A stretch of 64,000 nucleotides of DNA from Sphingomonas sp. BK235 (GTDB taxonomy: Bacteria > Pseudomonadota > Alphaproteobacteria > Sphingomonadales > Sphingomonadaceae), in contig NZ_SLXN01000002.1 in assembly GCF_004345855.1 (NCBI RefSeq), forward strand, positions 372,001 through 436,000, given 5' to 3'. Position 1 is the stretch's first letter. Every line of letters begins with the position of its first letter. The notes below the pieces were generated by a model. The model was given only the letters and a program-made list of their open reading frames with translations. It made no database searches and was not told the origin of the DNA. The position numbers and the translations under genes were made by a program. Of this stretch, positions 18,938-26,119 are shown one piece after another.

Positions 18938-19079
18938 AAGATGATGAGGGTCGCGCGCGTCTCGCACCGATCTCCGGGGTGTGGCGGCGGCCGACACCGC
19001 GAGCCCGAACGTCACTGCCAAGCAGCATCGCACCACCTGACGAGTGGCGCGCGCCCCTCCGCGCTCCTATCTTGGCGCG

Positions 19080-20495
19080 ATGACCGACCCGCGCTCCTTC
19101 CTCTACCGCGACTCGCTCGACCCGGACGCGGCGCTGCGGCTCACCGCCGCCGCGCTCGACCGTGCCGACGACGGCGAGCTCTACCTGCAATATCGCCGCG
19201 CCGAGGCGTTCGGCTTCGACGACGGCCGGCTCAAGACCGCGAGCTACGACACCCACGCCGGCTTCGGGCTACGCGCGGTCTCCGGAGAGATGACCGCCTT
19301 CGCGCACGCCAACGAGCTCAGCGCCGCCGCGATCGAGCGCGCCGCCGCGACGATGCGGCTGATCGACCCCACGGCGCAGCCGCGCGCCGCCGCGCCCGCG
19401 CGCACCAACCAGCGCCGCTACACCGACGCCGACCCGCTCGATCTCGTCCCCTTCGCCGACAAGGTCGCGCTGTGCCAGGCGATCGACGCCGCCGCGCGCG
19501 CGCGCGACCCGCGCGTGGCGCAGGTCTCGGTCGGGCTGTCGGGCACGTGGAGCGTGGTGGAGATCGTCCGCCCCGACGGCTTCGTCGCCACCGACGTGCG
19601 CCCGCTGGTGCGGCTCAACGTCTCGATCGTCGCCGAGCAGAACGGCCGTCGCGAGACCGGCAGCTTCGGGCTGGGCGGGCGCTATCTCTACGACACGCTG
19701 TTCGAGCCCGCGACCTGGCACCGCGCGATCGACGAGGCGCTGGCGCAGGCTTTGGTCAACCTCGAGTCGGTCGCCGCGCCCGCGGGCGAGATGACCGTGC
19801 TGCTCGGCGCGGGCTGGCCCGGCATCCTGCTCCACGAGGCGATCGGCCACGGGCTGGAGGGCGACTTCAACCGCAAGGGCACCAGCGCCTTCTCGGGACG
19901 GATCGGCGAGCGGGTCGCCGCGCCGGGCGTGACGATCGTCGACGACGGCGCGATCCAGGACCGCCGCGGCAGCCTCACCATCGACGACGAGGGCACGCCC
20001 ACGAGCGAGACGCTGCTGATCGAGGACGGCATCCTGCGCGGCTATATGCAGGACCGGCTCAACGCGCGGCTGATGGGAGTGGCGCCGACCGGCAACGGCC
20101 GCCGCGAGAGCTTCGCGCACGCGCCGATGCCGCGCATGACCAACACCTTCATGAAAGCGGGGCCGGACGACCCCGCCGAGCTGCTGTCGCGGGTCAAACG
20201 CGGCATCTTCGCCAAGTCGTTTGGCGGCGGGCAGGTCGACATCGTCTCGGGCAAGTTCGTCTTCTCCTGCACCGAGGCCTATCTGGTCGAGGACGGGCGG
20301 ATCGGCGCGCCGATCAAGGGCGCGACGCTGATCGGCGACGGGCCGAGCGTGCTGACCAAGGTGCAGGGCGTCGGCACCGACTTCGCGCTCGACGAGGGCG
20401 TCGGCATGTGCGGCAAGGGCGGGCAGAGCGTTCCCGCGGGCGTGGGTCAGCCCTCGCTGCTGATCGGCGGGCTGACGGTGGGCGGGAGGGCGTGA
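19080..20495 (+). CDS. tldD: metalloprotease TldD
   Basis: This 471-residue protein is the catalytic subunit of the TldD/TldE (PmbA) metalloprotease. The zinc site HEAIGH is at about residues 252-257 in GILLHEAIGHGLEGDF, and GRRESFAHAPMPRMTNT is a strong family signature. In E. coli TldD/E unwinds and degrades unfolded peptides such as CcdA and processes microcin B17. It is notable that a ccdAB pair lies immediately downstream, on the opposite strand and only 4 bases from the tldD stop. The start at 19080 removes a non-conserved upstream stretch. tldE/pmbA is not in the window. Confidence 0.97.
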   Translation: MTDPRSFLYRDSLDPDAALRLTAAALDRADDGELYLQYRRAEAFGFDDGRLKTASYDTHAGFGLRAVSGEMTAFAHANELSAAAIERAAATMRLIDPTAQPRAAAPARTNQRRYTDADPLDLVPFADKVALCQAIDAAARARDPRVAQVSVGLSGTWSVVEIVRPDGFVATDVRPLVRLNVSIVAEQNGRRETGSFGLGGRYLYDTLFEPATWHRAIDEALAQALVNLESVAAPAGEMTVLLGAGWPGILLHEAIGHGLEGDFNRKGTSAFSGRIGERVAAPGVTIVDDGAIQDRRGSLTIDDEGTPTSETLLIEDGILRGYMQDRLNARLMGVAPTGNGRRESFAHAPMPRMTNTFMKAGPDDPAELLSRVKRGIFAKSFGGGQVDIVSGKFVFSCTEAYLVEDGRIGAPIKGATLIGDGPSVLTKVQGVGTDFALDEGVGMCGKGGQSVPAGVGQPSLLIGGLTVGGRA

Positions 20496-20499
20496 GCGT

Positions 20500-20796
20500 T
20501 TAGATACCGGTCAGTAGCATGTCGAAGGCGGCGACGATGTCGAAACGGTAGGTGGCGAGCGAGTCGATCGGCGTGCGCAATTCACTGCGCCGGACCGCCG
20601 TGGCGAATTGTGTCACCAGCATATGCTTCTCGCCGAAGACGTCGAAAATCGGGTTGAGCCGCGCGCGCGCTTCCGGTGCCCGGGCGATCGGAAGAAGCGG
20701 TGCGACGAAGCGAGTCGCCAAATGGCCCAGCCCTTCGGCCTGACAATCGACCAGGAGCTCGCCCGAGGCGGAGCGGAACACGTCGTACTGAGGCAT
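20500..20796 (-). CDS. ccdB: CcdB-type toxin
   Basis: This 98-residue protein starts MPQYDVFRSASGELLVDCQAE and ends DIVAAFDMLLTGI. It matches the CcdB family (about 100 residues, SH3-like barrel, C-terminal GI). Plasmid F CcdB poisons DNA gyrase, and its last three residues WGI are important. Here the Trp position is Thr (TGI), so target binding could differ. The first codon overlaps the last base of ccdA, as expected for a translationally coupled toxin-antitoxin pair. It is convergent with tldD, 4 bases apart. Chromosomal copies may be active, or merely fossils held by addiction. Confidence 0.85.
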   Translation of the reverse strand: MPQYDVFRSASGELLVDCQAEGLGHLATRFVAPLLPIARAPEARARLNPIFDVFGEKHMLVTQFATAVRRSELRTPIDSLATYRFDIVAAFDMLLTGI

Positions 20797-21041
20797 CAGA
20801 ACAGGCGATACCGCTCCAGCGGAAGCCCGTTCTCCTCCACCCAGCGATTAACCGATTCGGCCCAATCCCGGTTCTCTTCCTTCCAGCGGCGGTTCAACTC
20901 AGCGCTGGTCGCCGCGCGGATCGCCGCCTCGGCCACCTGCGACAGGTTGATCCCCGCTTCGCGCGCGGCGGCGACGACGCCGGTGTCGATCGTCATGTTG
21001 ACCGATCGGCGCTTGCCCGAGGCGATGCGATCATGCTTCAT
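20796..21041 (-). CDS. ccdA: CcdA-type antitoxin
   Basis: This 81-residue protein starts MKHDRIASGKRRSVNMTIDT, a ribbon-helix-helix DNA-binding region. It ends in a charged C-terminal tail (AELNRRWKEENRDWAESVNRWVEENGLPLERYRLF segment) that in CcdA wraps around CcdB. The motif NxNLSxVAE-like (GINLSQVAEAAIRA) is typical. It should neutralise CcdB and, with it, repress its own promoter. The start codon lies within an inverted repeat (21039-21061), and there is no leader with a ribosome-binding site. The order antitoxin-toxin with a one-base overlap is the standard one. Confidence 0.88.
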   Translation of the reverse strand: MKHDRIASGKRRSVNMTIDTGVVAAAREAGINLSQVAEAAIRAATSAELNRRWKEENRDWAESVNRWVEENGLPLERYRLF

Positions 21042-21077
21042 GCGCGTAGATTATGCGCATGCCCCAGGCGCGTCAAA
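21039..21077 (-). promoter_or_regulatory. ccdAB promoter and operator
   Basis: A perfect inverted repeat, catgcgc (21039-21045) and gcgcatg (21055-21061), overlaps the ccdA start codon. On the minus strand a -10-like cataat sits inside it, and a -35-like ttgacg is 15 bases further upstream (about 21071-21076). Transcription would start within a few bases of the ATG. This fits autorepression by the CcdA-CcdB complex and a leaderless or nearly leaderless mRNA. Confidence 0.5.
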
Positions 21078-21093
21078 CCGGAGCCAGCCCGCC

Positions 21094-21645
21094 ATGGCCG
21101 AGTTCTTCCCCGCGCTCACTGCCGAGCATCGCGCCTTCGTCGCGCGCCAGCCGGTGTTCTTCGTCGCCACCGCCGCGGCGGACGCTCGGATCAATCTGAG
21201 CCCCAAGGGCATGGACACGTTCCGCGTGCTCGATGACGCGACCGTCGCTTATCTGGATGTCGCCGGGTCAGGGAACGAGACCAACGCGCACCTGCTCGCC
21301 GACGGGCGCATCACGATCATGTTCTGCGCCTTCGACAATCCGGCGCTGATCTTTCGCATCTACGGCCGCGGGCGCGCGGTGCTGCCGCAGGATCCCGAGT
21401 GGGGTGACCTCGCGCCGCGCTTCACGTTGCTGCCCGGGACGCGGCAGATCTTCGTCGTGGCGGTGGAGCAGGTGCAGACCTCGTGCGGCTGGGGCGTGCC
21501 GCACATGGCGTTCGAGCGGGAGCGCGCCACGCTCAACAAATATCACGCCGCCAACCCCGACTCCGCGCGCTTCGCCAAATATGCGGTGCGCACGACCAGC
21601 ATCGACGGGCTGCCGGTGCGCAACCCGACCGTGGTGCCCGCCTGA
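21094..21645 (+). CDS. pyridoxamine 5'-phosphate oxidase family protein
   Basis: This 183-residue protein begins MAEFFPALTAEHRAFVARQPVFFVATA. It continues INLSPKGMDTFRVLDDATVAYLDVAGSGNETNAHL and MFCAFDNPALIFRIYGRGR. This is the split-barrel flavin-binding fold of the PNPOx-like family, here the subgroup with SPKG. Members bind FMN, F420 or heme, and many have no assigned substrate. The start at 21094 is where family similarity begins. It is divergent from ccdA, with 52 bases between start codons. The stop codon overlaps the start of the DUF2007 gene (tgatg), so the two are translationally coupled. Confidence 0.85.
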   Translation: MAEFFPALTAEHRAFVARQPVFFVATAAADARINLSPKGMDTFRVLDDATVAYLDVAGSGNETNAHLLADGRITIMFCAFDNPALIFRIYGRGRAVLPQDPEWGDLAPRFTLLPGTRQIFVVAVEQVQTSCGWGVPHMAFERERATLNKYHAANPDSARFAKYAVRTTSIDGLPVRNPTVVPA

Positions 21646-21845
21646 TGGCACTGGTGGAGCTCGGCCGCTACGACCGCAACCTCGCCAACATCCTGGTCGG
21701 CCGGCTCGAGTCCGAGGGGATCGACGCGCTCGCGTTCGACGGCGGCGCCTCCATCGCCGACGGCAGTTGGCTGCTCATCCCGGTGCGCGTGATGGTGGAC
21801 GAGGACGATCTCGCCGCGGCGCGCCTCGTGGCGGAGGGTGCCTGA
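21645..21845 (+). CDS. DUF2007 domain protein
   Basis: This small 66-residue protein starts MALVELGRYDRNLANILVGRLESEGIDA and ends VDEDDLAAARLVAEGA. The pattern fits the DUF2007 family (putative prokaryotic signal transducing protein): residues that scan two layers, a beta-alpha-beta core and a final helix after an acidic turn. No catalytic residues are apparent. Function is unknown in general. Its start overlaps the stop of the PNPOx-like gene by one base, and both likely form a two-gene operon. The 347-base gap behind it carries a repeat and the glnK promoter. Confidence 0.75.
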   Translation: MALVELGRYDRNLANILVGRLESEGIDALAFDGGASIADGSWLLIPVRVMVDEDDLAAARLVAEGA

Positions 21846-21966
21846 TTTTCGGGCACGTCTGTGGCGGTGCACAAAAGTTTAACAGTGGTTAACGGGTTGT
21901 TTGGCCAATTGCTCGCCGGCGACGTCGTCACTTCCCGGTCTCTCGTCCTCCCTCTACCACCCACCA

Positions 21967-22063
21967 CGTCATCCCCGCGACAGCGGGGATCCAGACACGC
22001 TGACGCTGGCGCTTGGAGCCGAGATGCTAGTGTTTATGGATCCCCGCCTGCGCGGGGATGACG
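21967..22063. repeat. 97 bp double-hairpin repeat, copy 6 (variant arms)
   Basis: Arms cgtcatccccgcgacagc... and ...ctgcgcggggatgacg. The arm sequence differs from the other copies (ccccgc / gcgggg instead of cccgga / tccggg), but the ends, the internal hairpins and the total length of 97 bp are the same. It lies between the DUF2007 gene and glnK, upstream of the sigma54 promoter. Confidence 0.85.
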
Positions 22064-22142
22064 AAGGGTGGCGCGGCGGCGGAACGAACCGGGCCGCCCT
22101 CGGCCCGGCCGATCTGCGCTCCCACAGCATCTCCCCCACAAC

Positions 22143-22158
22143 TGGCACGCGCCTTGCG
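22143..22158 (+). promoter_or_regulatory. sigma54 (RpoN) promoter of glnK-amtB
   Basis: tggcacgcgccttgcg matches the sigma54 consensus tggcacg-N4-ttgc exactly, with the GG at -24 and GC at -12 in place. Transcription would begin about 12 bases downstream, leaving a leader of about 25 bases before the glnK ATG at 22193. It implies activation by NtrC under nitrogen limitation. I see no clear NtrC site upstream. Confidence 0.88.
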
Positions 22159-22192
22159 AAGCGTCTCCACGGGTAAACGCAAAGGGGGCGCG

Positions 22193-22531
22193 ATGAAGCT
22201 GGTCATAGCGATCATCAAGCCGTTCAAGCTGGACGAGGTGAGGGAAGCGCTCACCGGCGTCGGCGTGGCGGGGATGACGGTGTCCGAGGTGAAGGGGTTC
22301 GGTCGGCAGAAGGGCCAGACCGAGATCTACCGCGGCGCCGAGTACAGCACCAACATGGTGCCCAAGATCAAGATCGAGATCGTCTGCGGCAGCGACATCG
22401 CCGACCGCGTGGTCGAGGCGATCCAGGCCGCGGCCAACACCGGCGCGATCGGTGACGGCAAGATCTTCGTGCTCGACGTCGGCCAGGCGGTGCGCATCCG
22501 CACCGGCGAGACCGACGACAGCGCGCTGTGA
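22193..22531 (+). CDS. glnK: nitrogen regulatory protein P-II
   Basis: This 112-residue PII protein starts MKLVIAIIKPFKLDEVREAL. The T-loop GQTEIYRGAEY carries Tyr51, the uridylylation site, and the C-terminal signature IGDGKIFVLDVGQAVRIRTGE is complete. PII proteins sense ATP/ADP and 2-oxoglutarate and block AmtB when nitrogen is plentiful. Position in front of amtB and a sigma54 promoter identify it as GlnK rather than GlnB. The start is decided by homology, with an aaaggggg ribosome-binding sequence before it. The stop is 11 bases before the amtB ATG. Confidence 0.97.
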   Translation: MKLVIAIIKPFKLDEVREALTGVGVAGMTVSEVKGFGRQKGQTEIYRGAEYSTNMVPKIKIEIVCGSDIADRVVEAIQAAANTGAIGDGKIFVLDVGQAVRIRTGETDDSAL

Positions 22532-22542
22532 GGGGGGACGGG

Positions 22543-23964
22543 ATGACAGTTTCACGCAAGATCGCCGCTGCGGGGGCGGTGGCGACGATCGCGGCGCTGG
22601 CCGCGGCGCCCGCGCTGGCGCAGGCCGCCGGACCGGTGCGCGCGCCCAATGCCGAGCAGATGGCGACGATGGTCAACAAGGGTGACACCACCTGGATGAT
22701 GATCTCGGCCGCGCTGGTGCTGATGATGTCGGTGCCCGGGCTCGCGCTGTTCTACGGCGGGCTGGTGCGCACCAAGAACATGCTCAGCGTGCTGATGCAG
22801 GTGCTGATGATCGTCTCGGTCGCCAGCCTCGTCTGGGTGAGCTGGGGCTACAGCCTCGCCTTCACCAGCGGCAACGCCTTCGTCGGCGGGCTGTCCAAGG
22901 CATTCCTGACGGGCGTCGATGCGAGCTCGCTCGCGGCGACCTTCAGCAACAACGTCTATATTCCCGAATATGCGTTCATCTGCTTCCAGATGACCTTCGC
23001 CTGCATCACGCCGGCGCTGATCGTCGGCGCCTTCGCCGAGCGGGTGAAGTTCACCCCGCTGCTGGTGTTCGTCGTGCTGTGGCTGACGATCGTCTATTTC
23101 CCGATGGCGCACATGGTGTGGTATTGGGCCGGCCCGGACTTCCTCGCCGATGCGCCGACCGACGCCGGCCTGCTGTACGGCTGGGGCGCGCTCGACTTCG
23201 CCGGCGGCACCGTGGTCCACATCAACGCGGGCATCGCCGGGCTGGTGGGCTGCCTCGTGATCGGCAAGCGCCACGGCTACAAGAGCGAGCCGATGCCGCC
23301 GCACTCGCTGACCATGACGATGATCGGCGCCTCGCTGCTGTGGATCGGTTGGTTCGGCTTCAACGCGGGCTCCAACCTGGAAGCGACCGGGGTCGCGGCG
23401 CTCGCCTTCATCAACACCTTCGTCGCCACCGCGGGGGCCGCGGTCGCCTGGGCGGTGATCGAGCAGGTGGTGCACAAGAAGCCGTCGCTGCTCGGCGGCG
23501 TGTCGGGCGCGGTCGCGGGGCTGGTCGCGATCACCCCGGCCGCCGGCTTCGCCGCGCCGATGACCTCGATCATCCTCGGCATGGTGGCGAGCGCGGTGTG
23601 CTTCTTCTTCGTCACCACGGTGAAGAACAAGCTCGGCTATGACGACACGCTCGACGTGTTCGGCATCCACTGCGTCGGCGGGATCGTCGGCGCGATCGGG
23701 ACCGGCATCGTCGCGGCGCCGTCGCTCGGCGGGCAGGGGTGGTTCGACTACACCCAATTCCCCTCGGTCGCGGGCAGCTACGACATGGCCGGCCAGGTCT
23801 GGACCCAGATCAAGGCGGTGGTGCTGACGCTGGTGCTGTCGGGCGGCGTCTCGGCGGTGCTGTTCCTCGGCATCAAGGCGACGATGGGGCTGCGTCCCTC
23901 GCTCGAGGTCGAGAGCGAAGGCCTCGACATCAACGAGCATGGCGAGCGCGCCTACAATTACTGA
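22543..23964 (+). CDS. amtB: ammonium transporter
   Basis: This 473-residue protein has a signal peptide (ends near ALAQAAG), a short periplasmic stretch and 11 transmembrane helices. Key features of the Amt family are visible: GLALFYGGLVRTKN, the pore histidines in GTVVHINAGIAG and DVFGIHCVGG, and AHMVWYWAGP. It conducts ammonium into the cell and is gated by GlnK, encoded just upstream. Both are read from the sigma54 promoter. The ATG at 22543 follows a gggggg-type ribosome-binding sequence. A GTG at 22528 overlapping the glnK stop is a less likely start. A strong terminator follows. Confidence 0.97.
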   Translation: MTVSRKIAAAGAVATIAALAAAPALAQAAGPVRAPNAEQMATMVNKGDTTWMMISAALVLMMSVPGLALFYGGLVRTKNMLSVLMQVLMIVSVASLVWVSWGYSLAFTSGNAFVGGLSKAFLTGVDASSLAATFSNNVYIPEYAFICFQMTFACITPALIVGAFAERVKFTPLLVFVVLWLTIVYFPMAHMVWYWAGPDFLADAPTDAGLLYGWGALDFAGGTVVHINAGIAGLVGCLVIGKRHGYKSEPMPPHSLTMTMIGASLLWIGWFGFNAGSNLEATGVAALAFINTFVATAGAAVAWAVIEQVVHKKPSLLGGVSGAVAGLVAITPAAGFAAPMTSIILGMVASAVCFFFVTTVKNKLGYDDTLDVFGIHCVGGIVGAIGTGIVAAPSLGGQGWFDYTQFPSVAGSYDMAGQVWTQIKAVVLTLVLSGGVSAVLFLGIKATMGLRPSLEVESEGLDINEHGERAYNY

Positions 23965-24027
23965 CGAGTTCGCGGGCGGCGCCTCATGCCGCCGCCCGCC
24001 CACGACGTTCCTCCTGCGGACGCACCT

Positions 24028-24064
24028 CGGCCCGGTATGGCGACATACCGGGCCGCTTTTTGCT
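24028..24064 (+). terminator. intrinsic terminator after amtB
   Basis: A perfect 12-bp stem, cggcccggtatg / cataccgggccg, with a gcga loop (24040-24043), followed by c and five T residues. It is the clearest Rho-independent terminator in the window. The rest of the 316-base gap (23965-24280) holds no other feature I recognise. Confidence 0.92.
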
Positions 24065-24280
24065 TTCCAGCGTCGGCGTATACCTGCGCGCGCCGGTGCC
24101 ACGTAGGTCCACGCGTGCGGTCCCGGGCTCGTGTGACCATCCGACGCCCGGTGACGATCGCTATGCTGCACCCATGCTGCGCCGCACGATGGTCAAGCTG
24201 CCGGCGAAACGCTATAGGAGAGCGAGAGCCGGGCGACCCCGGGACACGTGGCACCGGCTCCAGACAGGAGAGGATGTGCC

Positions 24281-24415
24281 ATGACGACGATCAAACATGT
24301 CGGCGAGCAGGGCGCGATCGTGGCGGGCGCGGTCGCGGTCTTCACCGCGGCGGTCTTTCTCGCGCAGGTCGTCGCCGACGCGGTGGTGTTCATGGGCGAG
24401 TGGATGATGAACTGA
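24281..24415 (+). CDS. 44-aa single-helix membrane peptide, unknown function
   Basis: This short ORF (ATG to TGA) is preceded by a good caggag ribosome-binding site about 9 bases upstream. The product starts MTTIKHVGEQGAIVAG and ends VVFMGEWMMN. The centre (about residues 12-35) is a hydrophobic helix, long enough to cross the membrane once. I recognise no family. Translation is supported by the ribosome-binding site and the sharply bipartite composition, not by homology. It lies between the amtB terminator and the convergent glutamine cyclotransferase gene. No promoter is obvious; a tataggag sequence lies around 24212. Confidence 0.55.
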   Translation: MTTIKHVGEQGAIVAGAVAVFTAAVFLAQVVADAVVFMGEWMMN

Positions 24416-24458
24416 GCCGCCTTGCCGCGGCTGCGCCACCATGGCGCGGCCGCGCGCC

Positions 24459-25274
24459 TCAGCTCGGCAGGCGAATCTCGAACAGCGTGGGCCAGCGCTT
24501 CCCGGTGACGAACAGGCGCCGCTTCGTCGCGTCCCAGGCGATGCCGTTGGCGACTGCCTCGCGGTCGCTCGCACCCACCTCGGCGACGATCGCGCGCAGG
24601 TCGATCACGCGGGTGACGCGCCCGCTCGCCGGATCGATCGCGACGATCACCGGCTGATGCCAGACATTGGCGAGGATCTCGCCATCGACCCATTCCAGCT
24701 CGTTGAGCTGGTCGATTGGTCGCCCGGCGAAGGTGACCGGCAGCGTGCGTCGCACCGCCAGCGTGGCGGGATCGTGGAAGGTCAGCGTCGCGCTGCCGTC
24801 CGAACGGATCAGCGCGGTGCGATCGCTCGTCAGCCCCCAGCCCTCACCCTGATAGCGCACGGTGCCGCGCGACCGCAGCGTCGCGGGATCCCAGCGATGC
24901 GCAATGCCGTCGTGCCAGGTGAGACTGACCAGCTGATTCTTCCACGCCGCCAGTCCCTCGCCGAACTGCGCCGCGGGCAGGGCGGCGCGGCGCACCACCT
25001 TGCCGCTGGCGAGATCGACGCGGCGCACGTCCGACTGGCCCTCCAGCCCGACGCTCTCGTACAGGGCGCCGTCATGCCAGATCAGCCCCTCGGTGAAGGC
25101 GGCGGTGTCGTGCGGGAAGCGCGCGACGACCTGCGGGACGACGATCGGCGGACGCGGCGCGGCAGCGGGCGGGCGCTGCGGCGCCGCGGACGTTTGGAGC
25201 GCGGGCGCGGCCGGCGCGGCGGTCGCGGTCAGGGCGAGCAGCGCGAGGGCCAGCCGGCGGGTCATGGCGCGCAT
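24459..25274 (-). CDS. exported glutaminyl-peptide cyclotransferase (beta-propeller type)
   Basis: This 271-residue protein has a signal peptide (MTRRLALALLALTATAAPA) and a Pro-rich linker. The plant-type glutamine cyclotransferase domain includes FTEGLIWHDGALYESVGLEGQS, GEGWGLTSDRTALIRSDGS, QLNELEWVDGEILANVW and ANGIAWDATKRRLFVTGKRWP. These beta-propeller enzymes convert N-terminal Gln to pyroglutamate. They are unrelated to the animal zinc enzymes. Bacterial members are usually periplasmic; their substrates are mostly unknown. The start could be the first ATG or the one three codons later. It is convergent with the 44-aa ORF and upstream of ubiG on the same strand, 40 bases away. Confidence 0.92.
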   Translation of the reverse strand: MRAMTRRLALALLALTATAAPAAPALQTSAAPQRPPAAAPRPPIVVPQVVARFPHDTAAFTEGLIWHDGALYESVGLEGQSDVRRVDLASGKVVRRAALPAAQFGEGLAAWKNQLVSLTWHDGIAHRWDPATLRSRGTVRYQGEGWGLTSDRTALIRSDGSATLTFHDPATLAVRRTLPVTFAGRPIDQLNELEWVDGEILANVWHQPVIVAIDPASGRVTRVIDLRAIVAEVGASDREAVANGIAWDATKRRLFVTGKRWPTLFEIRLPS

Positions 25275-25314
25275 CGCTACGCCCGCGCGCGCGCCGCGGC
25301 AAGCCGGTGCGGGA

Positions 25315-26067
25315 TCAGCGCGTCGCGGTGACGAAATAGTCGAGCGCGGTCGATGTCCCCAGCGCGAACCCCTTGGTTCCGAGCGTCAGCCCGGTGACGT
25401 CGGTCACCCGCAGCCCCGCGTCCGCGATCATCGCGCCCAGCTCGTCCGGCGTCAGGAACTTGTCCCAATCGTGCGTGCCGCGCGGGATCTGGCCCAGCGC
25501 CTCGGCCGCCTCGACCAGCGCGGCGCGCGACAGCCAGGTGCGGTTGGGCGTGCTCATCACCAGCAGCCCGCCCGGCGCCACCGTGGCCGCCAGCCCCGCC
25601 ACGAACGCCCGCGCGTCGGCGACATGCTCGACCACCTCGAGCGAGGCGACCAGGTCGAAGCTCTCGCCCGCCACTGCCTCGACCCCGCCGGCGCGATAGT
25701 CGATCGTCAGCCCGCGCCGCGCCGCATGGTCGCGCGCCACCGCGATGCTCTCCGCCGCGGCGTCGACCGCGGTCACCGCCGCGCCCAGCCGCGCCAGCGG
25801 TTCGGCGAGCAGTCCCGCGCCGCAGCCCATGTCGAGCGCGCTCTTCCCCGCCAGCGGCGCGAACGACCGGTCGTCGAGGTCCCAGTGGCGATCGACCGCC
25901 GCGCGCAGGTAGCGCAGCCGCACCGGGTTGAGCCGGTGCAGCATCGCCGACGATCCCGCCGGATCCCACCAGTCGCGCGCCAGCCGACCGAAATGGGTCG
26001 CCTCCTTCGCCACCACCGAGGCGTGGTGCGGCGAAGTGGTTGCGGTTGTTACGCTTGCGTCGGTCAT
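25315..26067 (-). CDS. ubiG: 3-demethylubiquinol 3-O-methyltransferase
   Basis: This is a 250-residue SAM-dependent methyltransferase. The SAM motif is LDMGCGAGLLAEPLARLGA, followed by VTAVDAAAESI. FGRLARDWWDPAGSSAMLHRLNPVRLRYL near the N-terminus, and the C-terminal LTLGTKGFALGTSTALDYFVTA, are specific for UbiG. It carries out both O-methylations in ubiquinone synthesis. Length matches (about 240-250). It is divergent from lysC: the start codons are 52 bases apart, a pairing I believe common in sphingomonads. The glutamine cyclotransferase gene follows on the same strand and may be cotranscribed. Confidence 0.96.
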   Translation of the reverse strand: MTDASVTTATTSPHHASVVAKEATHFGRLARDWWDPAGSSAMLHRLNPVRLRYLRAAVDRHWDLDDRSFAPLAGKSALDMGCGAGLLAEPLARLGAAVTAVDAAAESIAVARDHAARRGLTIDYRAGGVEAVAGESFDLVASLEVVEHVADARAFVAGLAATVAPGGLLVMSTPNRTWLSRAALVEAAEALGQIPRGTHDWDKFLTPDELGAMIADAGLRVTDVTGLTLGTKGFALGTSTALDYFVTATR

Positions 26068-26119
26068 GTGCGCTTCCTATCAGGACGCCCCTCTTCACCC
26101 AAGGCGTTTGGATACGGCA

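Noticed and set aside
20500..21041. ccdAB as a sign of an integrated plasmid or island
   Set aside because: There are no mobility genes, attachment repeats or marked composition shift around it; it sits among ordinary chromosomal genes.
21879..21893. ttaacagtggttaac resembling a CtrA site
   Set aside because: The spacing between the TTAA halves is 6, not the 7 of the CtrA consensus, and it lies between DUF2007 and a nitrogen-regulated gene with no cell-cycle link.
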